From Candidatus Gaiellasilicea maunaloa (GTDB lineage: Bacteria > Actinomycetota > Thermoleophilia > Gaiellales > Gaiellaceae): a DNA stretch of 64,000 nucleotides. The stretch spans positions 1 through 64,000 of the forward strand of contig JANDLU010000001.1 of NCBI GenBank assembly GCA_024330215.1, read 5' to 3'. The position numbers were made by a program, and so were the translations under genes. Positions 8,995-18,129 of this stretch are shown here, piece by piece (within the stretch, counting starts at the first letter, position 1; every line of letters begins with the position of its first letter). Under the pieces are notes generated by a model. That model made no database searches. It saw only the letters and a program-made list of their open reading frames with translations, and was not told the DNA's origin.

Positions 8995-9939
8995 ATGCTC
9001 AGAATCGCGACGTTCATGATCGGACTGCTCCTCACGACCGGAGCCGTCGCCGCAGCAGCACCGCCGACCCGTCCGATCGGGCTCGGCTCGGGCCTCGGCT
9101 GCGGCGCCCAGTGCATCAAGAAGGCGCTCGTGACGCCGTCCATGACCGGGGGCTCCCTCGCAGTCGAGACGGACACCGCCGCGCGAATCAAGATCTGGGT
9201 CAGCGACCAGGCGCCCGGCTCGATCGACGGAAAGCCGTGGGTTCCGTTCCCGGACGACTATCTCGAGACGTGGAACTACTACCTCTCGCACACGTTCAGC
9301 CTCGACAGCCTCACCGCCGGCACGCGCTACCACATCGTCGTCTCGGCGACCGATCACGAAGGCCGCACCGCCTACCGCGTCGGGACGTTCGAGACGCTCG
9401 ATCCGCCCCCACTGCCACCCGCAGTCCACCACGAAGAACGGACGGTGCGGATCACGCTCTGGAAGATCGAGATCCTGAACGACGCGGATCACGACTGCTG
9501 CGTCTGGGCGAACAAGGGCGAGATCCGCTTCGATCATTTCGTGAACGGCACGCGGAGACATCTCAACGGAGAGGCCAAGCGTGCGACGGGATCGAGCTTC
9601 CAGCCTCAGCACCCGTTGGCGCCGATCTTCGTCGGGAACGCGCCTCGACACCTCGCGCTCAGGATCGTAGGTCGAGAACGAGATCGAGGCGCGCCGACCG
9701 CCTTCGACTCGAGTGGCCCCGACTTCCTGGGCTGCGATTCCTACGACACTGGCACAGAGAGCTGGGACGTGAGTTGCGCGCACAAGGCCCTGGACCTCGA
9801 CAACCTCCGCGACGACGTGATCGGCGGCGACTACGGCGGGATGCCGTTCGGCCACGACGCCTACGTCGTCTTCGAGTCGCGGAGCGAGGATTACCTGGGT
9901 TTCCGGGTCTATGCCTACATCGACGTCTCATCCGGCTAG
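8995..9939 (+). CDS. Secreted FN3-like protein, unknown function
   Basis: A 314-aa protein with an N-terminal signal peptide (LRIATFMIGLLLTTGAVAAAA). A probable fibronectin-III-type domain spans about residues 50-135 (SLDSLTAGTRYHIVVSATD). A Cys-containing C-terminal half (DADHDCCVWANKGEIRF, FLGCDSYD) is of a kind I do not recognise. Its six to seven cysteines suggest extracytoplasmic disulfides. A strong Shine-Dalgarno (GAAGGAGG) precedes the ATG. Monocistronic, closed by the hairpin at 9988. Confidence 0.7.
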   Translation: MLRIATFMIGLLLTTGAVAAAAPPTRPIGLGSGLGCGAQCIKKALVTPSMTGGSLAVETDTAARIKIWVSDQAPGSIDGKPWVPFPDDYLETWNYYLSHTFSLDSLTAGTRYHIVVSATDHEGRTAYRVGTFETLDPPPLPPAVHHEERTVRITLWKIEILNDADHDCCVWANKGEIRFDHFVNGTRRHLNGEAKRATGSSFQPQHPLAPIFVGNAPRHLALRIVGRERDRGAPTAFDSSGPDFLGCDSYDTGTESWDVSCAHKALDLDNLRDDVIGGDYGGMPFGHDAYVVFESRSEDYLGFRVYAYIDVSSG

Positions 9940-9987
9940 AGACGGGCTGCTCCGGGTTGCAATCGAGCGAATCCACTGTCATTCCCC

Positions 9988-10028
9988 AAGCGGAATGGGC
10001 GATCTTCCTTCGATCGCCCATTCCGCTT
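9988..10028. terminator. 17-bp perfect hairpin terminator
   Basis: Arms 9988-10004 and 10012-10028 are perfectly complementary (AAGCGGAATGGGCGATC) around a seven-base loop TTCCTTC. The right arm ends CTTTC, giving a minimal pyrimidine tail. It separates the secreted FN3-like protein from the EamA exporter. Confidence 0.75.
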
Positions 10029-10038
10029 TCACGTCCCC

Positions 10039-10917
10039 GTGACGACAATTCAGGGCGTGCGCTCGCGACTCTTTCAAGCGATTGCGGGCGCTCCGCCGGC
10101 GAGTTTCTTCGTCGGTAGCGCGGTCTTCCATTACCTCGGCCCGGCCTTCGCGGTGCTGCTCTTCGCGCGTCTCGAGCCGACCGGGGTCGCCTGGCTTCGG
10201 ATCGCGAGCGCCGCCGCCGTCTTCGCCGTGTGGCGGCAGCCTTGGCGCGCGTTTGCGGCGCTCGATCGGGACGGGCGCCGCACCGTGCTCGCGATGGGCG
10301 CGGTGCTCGCCGTGATGAACGTCTGCTTCTACCTGGCGATCGACCGGCTTCCGCTCGGGACGGTCGCGGCGATCGAGTTCCTGCCCGTGATCGTCCTGGC
10401 CGCGCTCGGCGCCCGGACCGGCCGGAACGCCGCCGCGGTCGCGCTGGCCGTCGTCGGCGTCTACATGCTCACGAACGTCGCGCTCGTCGATGAGCGGCTC
10501 GGGCTCGTGCTCGCCTTCACGAACGCCTTTCTCTTCGCGGCGTACATCCTGCTCGGTCACCGGGTCGCCCAGCGGAGCGGCTTCGGCGGGATCGACGGGC
10601 TGGGCGCAGCGATGCTCGTCGCGGCCGTCGTCGCCCTGCCGCTCGGCGGCTGGAACGCCCTCCCCGCGCTCATCGACCCCGTCGCGCTCGGCGCCGGAAT
10701 CGGCGTCGGGATCGCGAGCTCCGTGATTCCGTACGTCTGCGACCAGCTCGCGATGGCGCGCCTGGCCCGAGAGACGTACGCCCTGCTCGTTGCGCTACTG
10801 CCGGCGACGGCGACGATCATCGGCGCGATCGTGTTGGCCCAGCTTCCGTCGTGGCTCGACGCCGCCGGGATCGCGCTCGTGATCGCCGGGGTCGCAGTGC
10901 ACCGCGAGCGGACTTGA
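10039..10917 (+). CDS. EamA/RhtA-like drug-metabolite exporter
   Basis: A 292-aa inner-membrane protein of the DMT superfamily, with about ten hydrophobic helices arranged as two EamA repeats. It resembles the RhtA branch that exports threonine/homoserine; substrate here is not deducible. Signature stretches are FHYLGPAFAVLLFA, NVCFYLAIDRLPLGTVAAIEFL and the second-repeat SSVIPYVCDQLAM. GTG start without a clear Shine-Dalgarno. Confidence 0.85.
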   Translation: MTTIQGVRSRLFQAIAGAPPASFFVGSAVFHYLGPAFAVLLFARLEPTGVAWLRIASAAAVFAVWRQPWRAFAALDRDGRRTVLAMGAVLAVMNVCFYLAIDRLPLGTVAAIEFLPVIVLAALGARTGRNAAAVALAVVGVYMLTNVALVDERLGLVLAFTNAFLFAAYILLGHRVAQRSGFGGIDGLGAAMLVAAVVALPLGGWNALPALIDPVALGAGIGVGIASSVIPYVCDQLAMARLARETYALLVALLPATATIIGAIVLAQLPSWLDAAGIALVIAGVAVHRERT

Positions 10918-10947
10918 CCTCGCGCTGCATGTGAGTTCACCGACGGT

Positions 10948-11360
10948 TTGCAACCGTCGAGTTATGCACAGGAAGGGCGTCTCGATGCGACGTTCGCCGC
11001 GCTCGCGGATCCGACCCGGCGGGCGATCCTCGCCCGGCTCGCATCGGGTCAGGCGTCCGTGCTGGAGCTGGCCGAGCCGTTCGCGATCAGCCAACCCGCG
11101 ATCTCCAAGAATCTGAAGGTGCTCGAGCGAGCCGGGCTGATCTCGCGCGGCCGCGACGCGCAGCGGCGGCCGTCCCGACTACGTCTGGCGCAACGAGGAG
11201 GGGACGGGAGATGGGGATGGACGGCGTCTTCCGCGAGCTAACGCTCACGGTCCTCTACGAGTCGCAGGAGGCGCGCGATGCCGTCCTCGAGTCGGGGATG
11301 GAGCAGGGCGTGGCGGCGAGCTACGAGCGCCCCGCGGGGCTGCTGGCCGAGACCGTCTGA
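10948..11360 (+). pseudogene. Composite relic of an ArsR regulator and SRPBCC gene pair
   Basis: The first about 65 codons (TTG 10948) give an intact ArsR winged helix (DATFAALADPTRRAILARLA, ISQPAISKNLKVLERAGLISRGRDAQ). Sequence then jumps to a piece of an AHSA1/SRPBCC protein: GGRPDYVWRNEEGT in one frame, then from 11211 MGMDGVFRE in the next frame, then a second gap, and the C-terminal end TLTVLYESQEARDAVLESGMEQGV to TGA 11360. ArsR-SRPBCC pairs are common neighbours in actinobacteria. This one has lost the middle of both genes and carries an apparent one-base insertion near 11205. Conceptual products of 97 aa and 49 aa could still be made. Confidence 0.75.
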
Positions 11361-11381
11361 CGCTCCGCGATACCGCTGAAA

Positions 11382-11414
11382 AGACCACGAGGCCCCGACA
11401 GGGCCTCGTGGTCT
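11382..11414. terminator. 14-bp hairpin terminator
   Basis: AGACCACGAGGCCC (11382-11395), loop CGACA, GGGCCTCGTGGTCT (11401-11414). It lies between the ArsR/SRPBCC relic and the leftward tRNA-Ala gene, so it may serve both strands. Confidence 0.75.
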
Positions 11415-11430
11415 GAATCGCCAGTCTTGA

Positions 11431-11503
11431 TGGAGCCAGCCGGGCTCGAACCGGCGACCTTCTGGCTGCCAGCCAGACGCTCTCCCAGCTGAGCTATGGC
11501 CCC
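11431..11503 (-). tRNA. tRNA-Ala (GGC)
   Basis: A complete 73-nt cloverleaf. The acceptor GGGGCCA pairs with TGGCTCC (one G-U), and the anticodon stem-loop is TCTGG-CTGGCAG-CCAGA with anticodon GGC. The T arm is GCCGG-TTCGAGC-CCGGC and the discriminator is A. The 3' CCA is not encoded. Confidence 0.97.
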
Positions 11504-11554
11504 TGGGACAGTCGGATTCTAGCGGTCTCGACGGATTCCGGCCCAAGCCGACCG

Positions 11555-14500
11555 GTGGCTACAGCGTCGTCCACGACTATCAGCATGATTGACAGCATGA
11601 CCGAAGGGCCGATCATGCTCCAGCTCCTCAGGAACCTAGGCGCAGAGCTGACCGCGAACTTCAGTTCGAGCATGGCGATCCCTGCTCAGGCGGAGGATCA
11701 GCTCAAGCTGTTCGTCCCGCGCCTGCTCGAAGAGGCAGGGAGCGCCCTCGGCTTCGCCATCAACACACGTACCGAGGCACTGACGAAGCTGGGCGTCCGG
11801 CCCGATATCGGCGTCTCTGATGCGATGCTCCTGATCGGCCATGTCGAGTTGAAGGCGCCCGGGAAAGGTGCGAGGCCGAATTCATTCACCGACGAGCACG
11901 ACCGCAAGCAGTTCGCGAAGTTCAAGGATCACCCGAACCTCGTCTACACGGACGGGAACGAGTGGGCGCTCTACCGTGAGGGAAGCCTCGTCGGAACGGT
12001 CGTGTCCGCACCAGGCGATGTCCGCGCCAACGGAGCGGCGAGCTACAGCGCGAAGGAAGCGATCCTGCTGGAGGAGCTGCTGCGCGACTTCTTCGGCTGG
12101 AACCCGATCGTGCCGAAGACGCCGCGCGACCTCGCCTCGTTGCTGGCGCCGCTGACCCGATTGTTGCGGGAGAACGTCAGCACGGCTCTTGCCGATTCGA
12201 CGTCCGCGCTTTCTGCGCTCGCGAACGAGTGGCGCGACGTGTTCTTCCCTGATGCGACCGACGCCCAGTTCGCCGACGCGTACGCGCAGACCGTCACGTA
12301 CGCATTGCTGCTCGCGAGGGTCGAAGGAGAGGCCGATTTGCCCGCGCACGCAGCCAACCGCCTCGATGCCCGCCACGGGCTCCTCGCCCAGGTGCTACGG
12401 GTCCTCGAGCAGAAGGCGGCACGCGACGAGGTCGAGTCCGCGGTGGGGCTGCTCGAGCGAGCGATCACGGCCGTCCAGCCCGAGATCCTCGTCAAGTCTG
12501 CGAAGAACAACGACATCTGGCTCTATTTCTACGAGGACTTCCTCGCAGCGTACGACCCGAAGCTGCGCAAGCAAACCGGCGTCTACTACACCCCGGCGGA
12601 GGTGGTTCGCGCCCAGGTCACGCTCGTCGCCGAGTTGCTCCGCGACCGGTTCGGGAAGGCACTGGGTTTCGCTTCCGACGACGTCACCGTGCTCGATCCC
12701 GGAGTCGGCACTGGCACCTACCTCCTCGCCGCGCTTCAGCACGGGCTCGATGCGGTTGTCGACGAGTACGGCCCCGGCCAGCGTGGCCCGCGAGCAACGG
12801 CTATGGCACGGAACTTCCACGGCTTCGAGCGGTTGATCGGCCCGTATGCGGTCGCCCACCTCCGCCTGGCACGCGAGATCATCGGAGGCGGCGGTCAGCT
12901 CCCCGCCGACGGCGTGCAGGTGTACCTGACCGACACGCTCGAGAGCCCCTACAAGGCGCCGCCCGGCTTCGCGCACGCTCCGCTCTTCGAGAAGAAGCTG
13001 GCGGCGGAGAACGCGCGCGCCCGAAAGGTAAAGGCCGAACTCCCGGTGCTCGTATGCATTGGCAACCCTCCGTATTTCCGCGAGACCGTCGAGCCTGACG
13101 ACGAGAGTGACGAGCGCCAGGGACGGTGGATCAAGCGAGGCGACGAAGACAAGCCCGGGAAGGGAATCTTGCAGACGTTCATCGCAGGCACACCGGGCGT
13201 CCACACCAAGAACCTCTACAACCTGTATGTCTACTTCTGGCGCTGGGCGCTCTGGAAGGTCTTCGAGAATCCGAAGTCAGCAGGCCGTGGCGTCGTCAGC
13301 TTCATCACCGCGTCCTCCTACCTGCGAGGGCCGGGCTTCTCCGGGATGCGCCAGCACCTGCGCGAGATCTTCGACGAGCTCTGGATCATCGATCTCGGCG
13401 GCGAGGGGCGCGCCGCCCGCAAAAGCGAGAACGTGTTCGCAATTCAGACCCCAGTGGCGATCGCGGTCGGGGTTCGCCATGGGCCTGGCGACACAGAGAC
13501 GCCTGCGACGGTGGGTTATGCGCGGATCGAGGGGTCGAGGTCGGCGAAGCTCGGGAAGCTGGCCGCAATCGGCGGCTTCGACTCGATCGCTTGGCAGGAC
13601 TGCTACTCCGGTTGGGACGAACCACTTCTTCCCGAGAGCGATGCCGACTTCTTCTCCTGGCCGGCGCTGACCGATCTCTTCCCGTGGCAGCACTCGGGCG
13701 TCCAGTTCAAACGGACCTGGCCGATCGCACCCGAGCGAGAGACGCCGTTGCGGCGCTGGCAGGCGCTGGCGACGGCTGCCGCGGACGCCCGGCCGGCGCT
13801 CTTCCGGGAGACACGGGACAGGAAGGTGCCGAAGGATCTAGACACTCCTGCACCCGTTCCGTACGCCTACCGCTTCTTCGACCGCCAGTTCTGCCTCGGC
13901 GACACACGAGCTGGAGATTTCATCCGCCCAGTGCTCTGGGCGAGCCAGAGCTCACGACAGCTGTTCATGACGAGTCTGCTGTCTGGTCTCTTGGGCGATG
14001 GGCCGGCGGCGGTCGTCACGCACCTCATCCCGGACATGGATCACTACCGCGGTTCGTTCGGCGCGAAGCACGTCGTGCCGCTCTGGCGGGACAGCGAAGC
14101 GCCTTCCCGCGGGACTATTGGAGACGATTGCGCCTTCCGCGGTGGAACCCACAGCCGAGGATCTGTTTACGTACTGCTATGCGGTGCTTGTTGCACCGAA
14201 CTACGTTGGGCAGTTCGCCGACGAGCTCGAGATTCCGGGCCCGCGGATTCCGCTCACCCGAGATCCCGAGCTCTTCCGCCGTGGTATCGAGCTCGGCCGG
14301 AAGTTGATCTGGCTGCACACGTTCGGGGAGCGCTTCGTTCCTGCGAGCGAGCGGGCTGGAAGGATCCCGCCAAGCACTGCGAAGGCGGTGAAGCCGGTGC
14401 CGCAGACCACAGGCGAATACCCGGAGCGGCACGAGTACGACGAGGAGACGCAGACGCTCCATGTCGGCGAGGGCACGTTCGCGCCCGTCTCTAAGGCGGT

Positions 14501-14786
14501 GCGCGAGTTCTCCGTCTCCGGACTGGACGTGGTCGGCTCCTGGCTCGACTACCGGATGAAAGTCGGCGCGGGAAGGCGCTCGTCGGAGCTCGACAAGATC
14601 CGCCCGACGACGTGGCCTGCGGAGTTCAGCGAGGAGCTGCTCCGCGTGATCTGGGTCATCGAGCGAACCGTGGCACTTGGGCCGAAACTCGACTCGTGGC
14701 TCGACGAGATCGTCGTAGGACCGCTCTTCCTGGCCTCGGAGCTGCCCGAGCCGACGGCCGCAGAGCGAAAACCGCCGAAAGCCTAG
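11555..14786 (+). pseudogene. Type ISP-like DNA adenine methyltransferase-nuclease, frameshifted
   Basis: A single-chain restriction-modification-like enzyme. The N-terminal PD-(D/E)XK-type nuclease motif is PDIGVSDA...HVELK (about residues 83-100). A helical region leads to YYTPAEVV, the SAM site DPGVGTGTYL (about 381-390) and the N6-adenine catalytic motif NPPY (about 504-507), followed by a long target-recognition-like region. There is no helicase domain. The frame breaks near 14100: GSFGAKHVVPLWRDSEA is in one frame and RLPAGLLETI...DLFTYCYAVLVAPNYV continues one base over, to the stop at 14786. One extra C would explain it. Start uncertain (11555 or ATG 11585/11597). Flanked by tRNA-Ala and a convergent 77-aa gene. 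Confidence 0.8.
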
Positions 14787-15016
14787 GCGGCGTCGAGAGC
14801 GAGCTGCGTCTCGGTCGCGGCAGAGCGGAAGTAGGCGTCGTCCAGGAGTCGGCGGTGCAGCGCGAGCAACTCTTGGTCGGTCGCGCTAAGCGCCGCGACG
14901 AGGTGTTCCGGCCCACCGGCCTCCGCGATCTCGCGAGCCGCGCCTTCCGCTCTCTCCCTCGCCTCGGAGAGGAGAAGCAGCGTTTGCTCGATCGACTCGT
15001 ACTGAGCTGAACTCAT
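14783..15016 (-). CDS. Small helical protein, hypothetical
   Basis: A 77-aa, almost entirely alpha-helical, charged protein (YESIEQTLLLLSEARERAE, SATDQELLALHRRLLDD) with no cysteine and no membrane segment. It converges on the ISP-like gene with a four-base overlap at 14783-14786. A TAGACT box at 15026-15031 would start RNA three bases before the ATG. Family unknown. The 100 bases to rsfS contain only a direct TCACGAA repeat (around 15065-15080). Confidence 0.55.
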   Translation of the reverse strand: MSSAQYESIEQTLLLLSEARERAEGAAREIAEAGGPEHLVAALSATDQELLALHRRLLDDAYFRSAATETQLALDAA

Positions 15017-15129
15017 CAGCACGTCAGTCTAGTCGCGCGACCGGACGGCTTCTCAACGACTCCGTCACGAAGCTGTCACGAAAGTGCGCCGGCCAGGCTA
15101 GGTGAGCGTCAGCTTCGCAGCGTCGTCGC

Positions 15130-15507
15130 TCAGCCTGCGGCCGCCTCGAGCTCGACCGCGGGAACATCGCCCCAGAGGTCCTCGAGGCGGTAGAACGCGC
15201 GCGTCTCGGGGGTGAAGACGTGGAGGACGACGTCGAGGTAGTCGGCGACGATCCACTCCGCCTCGCGAGCGCCGTCGGTCGCGCGCGGGGTCAGCTTCGC
15301 CTCGGCCTTGAGCTGGGCATGGACCTCGTCGTAGATCGACCTCGTCTGCCGCGCGTTCCGACCGGTCGCGAGCACGAAGAAATCCGTGTAGACGCACACG
15401 GGTCGCATGTCGAGGATGACGACGTCTTCGGCCAGCTTGCCCGCTGCGACAGCGGCGATCCGGCGTGCTTGATCGAGAGAGCTCAGACCGCTCAGTGTAG
15501 CCGTCAT
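15130..15507 (-). CDS. rsfS: Ribosomal silencing factor RsfS
   Basis: A 125-aa member of the RsfS/Iojap (DUF143) family. These proteins bind L14 on the 50S subunit and block subunit joining when nutrients are low. Diagnostic stretches are ARRIAAVAAGKLAEDVVILD, YTDFFVLATGRNARQTRSI and EAEWIVADYLDVVLHVFTPETRAFYRLEDLWGD, broken here for length. Last gene of the L21-L27-Obg-NadD-RsfS run; its ATG overlaps the nadD stop (ATGA). Confidence 0.96.
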   Translation of the reverse strand: MTATLSGLSSLDQARRIAAVAAGKLAEDVVILDMRPVCVYTDFFVLATGRNARQTRSIYDEVHAQLKAEAKLTPRATDGAREAEWIVADYLDVVLHVFTPETRAFYRLEDLWGDVPAVELEAAAG

Positions 15508-16058
15508 GTCCGGACGTAGAGGCCGTGCGCCGCGACATAGGCGGCGACTGCGGGGACGACGAGCCCGTCGAGAAGCTCTCCTTCCCGGGCGCGACGGCGA
15601 AGCTCCGAAGAGGAGATCGGGACCGGCTCCAGCTCGAAGCGCTCGATGCGCGGCGAGGCCCTCGGTGCCTTGTAGCCGGGTCGCGCGGCGACGCCGAGCC
15701 GGGCGAGCTCGAGCACCCGCTCGGGCTCCTTCCAGGTCGAGAACGCCGTGAGCTCGTCGGCGCCGATCAGGAAGATCGCGTCGTCGTAGCCGTACGCCTC
15801 GAGCGCATCGACCGTGTACCGGTGCTCCTCGAGCTCGACGATCGCGCCGAGCTCCGCGAAGGTCAGGCGGGCCAGCTCGAGCCGGTCCGCCGCCGGCGCC
15901 GCGGAGGGCTTGTGCGCCGCGTCCGCGACGACGGTCACGTGGAGCTCGTCAATCCCGAAATGCTCGACGGCAGCCCGGGCGAGTGCGAGATGACCGAGGT
16001 GCGGCGGGTCGAAGCGCCCGCCGAAGATCCCGATCCCTCTCGGCTGCCTTACTGCCAT
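15504..16058 (-). CDS. nadD: Nicotinate-nucleotide adenylyltransferase
   Basis: A 184-aa NaMN adenylyltransferase that makes deamido-NAD+ from nicotinate mononucleotide and ATP. The nucleotidyltransferase signature GIFGGRFDPPHLGHL (around residues 10-24) and the C-terminal ISSSELRRR motif are present. Start overlaps the end of obg by ten bases, and the stop overlaps the start of rsfS, so it is translationally coupled on both sides. Confidence 0.96.
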   Translation of the reverse strand: MAVRQPRGIGIFGGRFDPPHLGHLALARAAVEHFGIDELHVTVVADAAHKPSAAPAADRLELARLTFAELGAIVELEEHRYTVDALEAYGYDDAIFLIGADELTAFSTWKEPERVLELARLGVAARPGYKAPRASPRIERFELEPVPISSSELRRRAREGELLDGLVVPAVAAYVAAHGLYVRT

Positions 16059-17242
16059 TCGAGCGTCTCGTCGCCGAGCTCGATCTCCTGGCCCTTGCGA
16101 GCTCCGGCTGCCTTCAGCGCGGCCTCGAGCTCCTCGCTCTGCGGCGCCTCGCCGACTATCCGGAAGCCACGATCGGTACGGTAGATCCGGTACGCGCGGC
16201 GCGCGGGCGGCTGCGGGCGGTACTCCCGGAATTCTTCGAGCTCCGGTTCCTCGGCTATCTCCGGCACCGGAGGAACAGGAGGAATGAGCGTGAAGAGCCG
16301 TCGCTTGAGTTGCTCGATGCCTTCCCCCGTGAGCGCGGACACGTGGAAGATCCCGACTATTCGTGGGTCGTCGAGCCGAAAGCTCGGCGGCTCTAGGAGC
16401 AAATCGATCTTGTTGAGGACGATTGCCTGCGGCCGCTCGTCGAGCCCGGCGCCGTAGAGCGCGAGCTCGCGGTCGATCGTCCGGAAGCGCTCCTCGACGT
16501 CGTCCTCCGAGGCGTCGATTGCGTGCAGGAGCACGCGTGCGCGCTCGAGATGAGCGAGGAACTCGTGGCCGAGGCCGATCCCCTCGCTCGCGCCCTCGAC
16601 CAGTCCCGGGACGTCCGCGACGGTCAGCTGCGCGCCGTCCGGCGACTCGACGGTGCCGAGAACCGGAGCGAGCGTCGTGAACGGATACTCGGCCACCTTC
16701 GGCTTCGCGTTCGAGATCCGGCGCAGGAGCGAGGACTTGCCGGCGTTCGGGAGTCCCGCGAGCGCGGCGTCGGCGAGCAGCTTCAGGTGGAGCTCGACCT
16801 CGGCCTGCCCGGGCGGGTCGCCCACCTCGGCGAAGCGCGGTGTCTGGCGGGTCGGGGTGGCAAGACGAGCGTTACCGCGGCCGCCGTTACCGCCGCGCGC
16901 GAGCACGACGCGCGCTCCTGGCGTCTTGAGATCGGAGAGGTCGCCCTCGGGCGTCGTCGCCTGCGTGCCGACCGGGACCTCGAGCACGATCGTCTCTCCG
17001 TCGGCGCCGTGCTTGCGGGAGCCCCGGCCGGACTCGCCGCGGCCCGCCTTGAACCTCGTCTTCTGGCGAAAGGCCGAGAGGTCGCGGAGATCCGCGTTCG
17101 CAACGAGGATCACGTCGCCGCCGCGCCCGCCGTCGCCGCCGTCCGGCCCCCCGCGGGGCACGTGCTTCTCGCGCCGGAAGCTGAGCCCGCCGTCGCCGCC
17201 GCGACCCGCTAGCACCTCGATGCGGGCGCGATCGCGGAACAA
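16049..17242 (-). CDS. obgE: GTPase Obg/CgtA
   Basis: A 397-aa ribosome-associated GTPase acting in 50S maturation and stress control. The glycine-rich Obg fold occupies residues 1-155 (RGGDGGLSFRREKHVPRGGP). The G domain follows (GLPNAGKSSLL, DVPGLVEGASEG, NKIDLL), and a C-terminal OCT domain (about 330-397) ends in GDETLEWQ. TTG start, 27 bases after rpmA. Confidence 0.97.
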   Translation of the reverse strand: MFRDRARIEVLAGRGGDGGLSFRREKHVPRGGPDGGDGGRGGDVILVANADLRDLSAFRQKTRFKAGRGESGRGSRKHGADGETIVLEVPVGTQATTPEGDLSDLKTPGARVVLARGGNGGRGNARLATPTRQTPRFAEVGDPPGQAEVELHLKLLADAALAGLPNAGKSSLLRRISNAKPKVAEYPFTTLAPVLGTVESPDGAQLTVADVPGLVEGASEGIGLGHEFLAHLERARVLLHAIDASEDDVEERFRTIDRELALYGAGLDERPQAIVLNKIDLLLEPPSFRLDDPRIVGIFHVSALTGEGIEQLKRRLFTLIPPVPPVPEIAEEPELEEFREYRPQPPARRAYRIYRTDRGFRIVGEAPQSEELEAALKAAGARKGQEIELGDETLEWQ

Positions 17243-17269
17243 GCGCTCTTCTAACCGTTCTTTCCGACG

Positions 17270-17521
17270 TCAGTCGGAAAGAACGGCAATGAAGCGCTTC
17301 TCGCCGCTCGTGCGGAACTCGACCGTGCCGGGGCGCGTCGCGAAGATCGTGTGATCGCGACCGAGGCCGGTGCCCGGGCCTGAGCGGAAGCGGGTGCCGC
17401 GCTGGCGGACGATGATCCCACCGGCCTTGATCTCCTGGCCGCCGAAGACCTTGACGCCGAGGCGCTGGGCGTTCGAGTCGCGTCCGTTCCGGGAGGAGCC
17501 GAGACCCTTCTTGTGTGCCAT
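17270..17521 (-). CDS. rpmA: 50S ribosomal protein L27
   Basis: An 83-aa L27 near the peptidyl-transferase centre. The canonical N-terminus [16 protein letters not shown] shows no cleavable extension of the Firmicutes kind. Start and rplU stop share one base (TAATG), so the two are translated together. Confidence 0.98.
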   Translation of the reverse strand: MAHKKGLGSSRNGRDSNAQRLGVKVFGGQEIKAGGIIVRQRGTRFRSGPGTGLGRDHTIFATRPGTVEFRTSGEKRFIAVLSD

Positions 17522-18063
17522 TAGCTGTCATCCTCCTTGGAGGCGAGTGCGGATTCGAGCGCAGCGAGCGCACCCTTGCGGGCGGCGTTCGCCTGCTCGT
17601 ACTCGAGTGCTGCCTCGAGCATCGGCCGGTTCCAGCCGGTCGACTGCTCCTTGATCTCCGCCACGGTCAGCTCGTCGTAGGCGGCCGGCATCCCCTTGAC
17701 GCGCTCGGGCTCCGTGGGCGCATCGACCGTCGCCGCCGATTCGCTCCTCCTGGTCCTCGAGGCGCCGATCGACTCGATCTGGATCTGCGAGAGGCTGGCG
17801 CGGAAACCGGTGTGCTTCTTGTAGCCCTTCTTCGGGCGGTACTTGCCGATCCGGATCTTCTCGCCCTTCACGTCAGCGACGACGCGCGCCGTGACCGTGA
17901 CGCTCGGAGCGAGGTTCGGGCCTCCGTCGCCGCCGCCGGTCAGGAGCACGGTCGGCTCGAAGGTCTTGCCCTCGCCGTGCGGGAGTCGGTCGACGAGCAG
18001 ACGCTCGCCCTCGTGGACGCGGTACTGCTTGCCGCCGACGGAGATGATTGCGTAAGAGCTCAT
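17521..18063 (-). CDS. rplU: 50S ribosomal protein L21 with C-terminal extension
   Basis: Residues 1 to about 103 are L21 ([35 protein letters not shown]). About 77 residues follow: a charged linker, then a helical module ([20 protein letters not shown]...[19 protein letters not shown]). This tail resembles a small helical module seen appended to other actinobacterial proteins, and its role is unknown. First gene of the L21-L27-Obg-NadD-RsfS operon. Confidence 0.95.
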   Translation of the reverse strand: MSSYAIISVGGKQYRVHEGERLLVDRLPHGEGKTFEPTVLLTGGGDGGPNLAPSVTVTARVVADVKGEKIRIGKYRPKKGYKKHTGFRASLSQIQIESIGASRTRRSESAATVDAPTEPERVKGMPAAYDELTVAEIKEQSTGWNRPMLEAALEYEQANAARKGALAALESALASKEDDS

Positions 18064-18102
18064 AGGCGTGCGAAACGCGGGCTGGCGCCCGCAAGCCGGA
18101 GG

Positions 18103-18108
18103 ATTGTA
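18103..18108 (-). promoter_or_regulatory. -10 box of the rplU operon
   Basis: TACAAT read on the minus strand, about 40 bases before the L21 start, in the gap after rne. This matches the sigma-70 -10 consensus closely. No good -35 is visible. A leader of about 33 bases would result. Confidence 0.5.
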
Positions 18109-18129
18109 GCGGACACGAGGTCTCTAGAC

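Noticed and set aside
11431-14786. tRNA-Ala as attachment site of a genomic island carrying the methyltransferase
   Set aside because: No integrase and no second copy of the tRNA 3' end was seen. Base composition does not change visibly.
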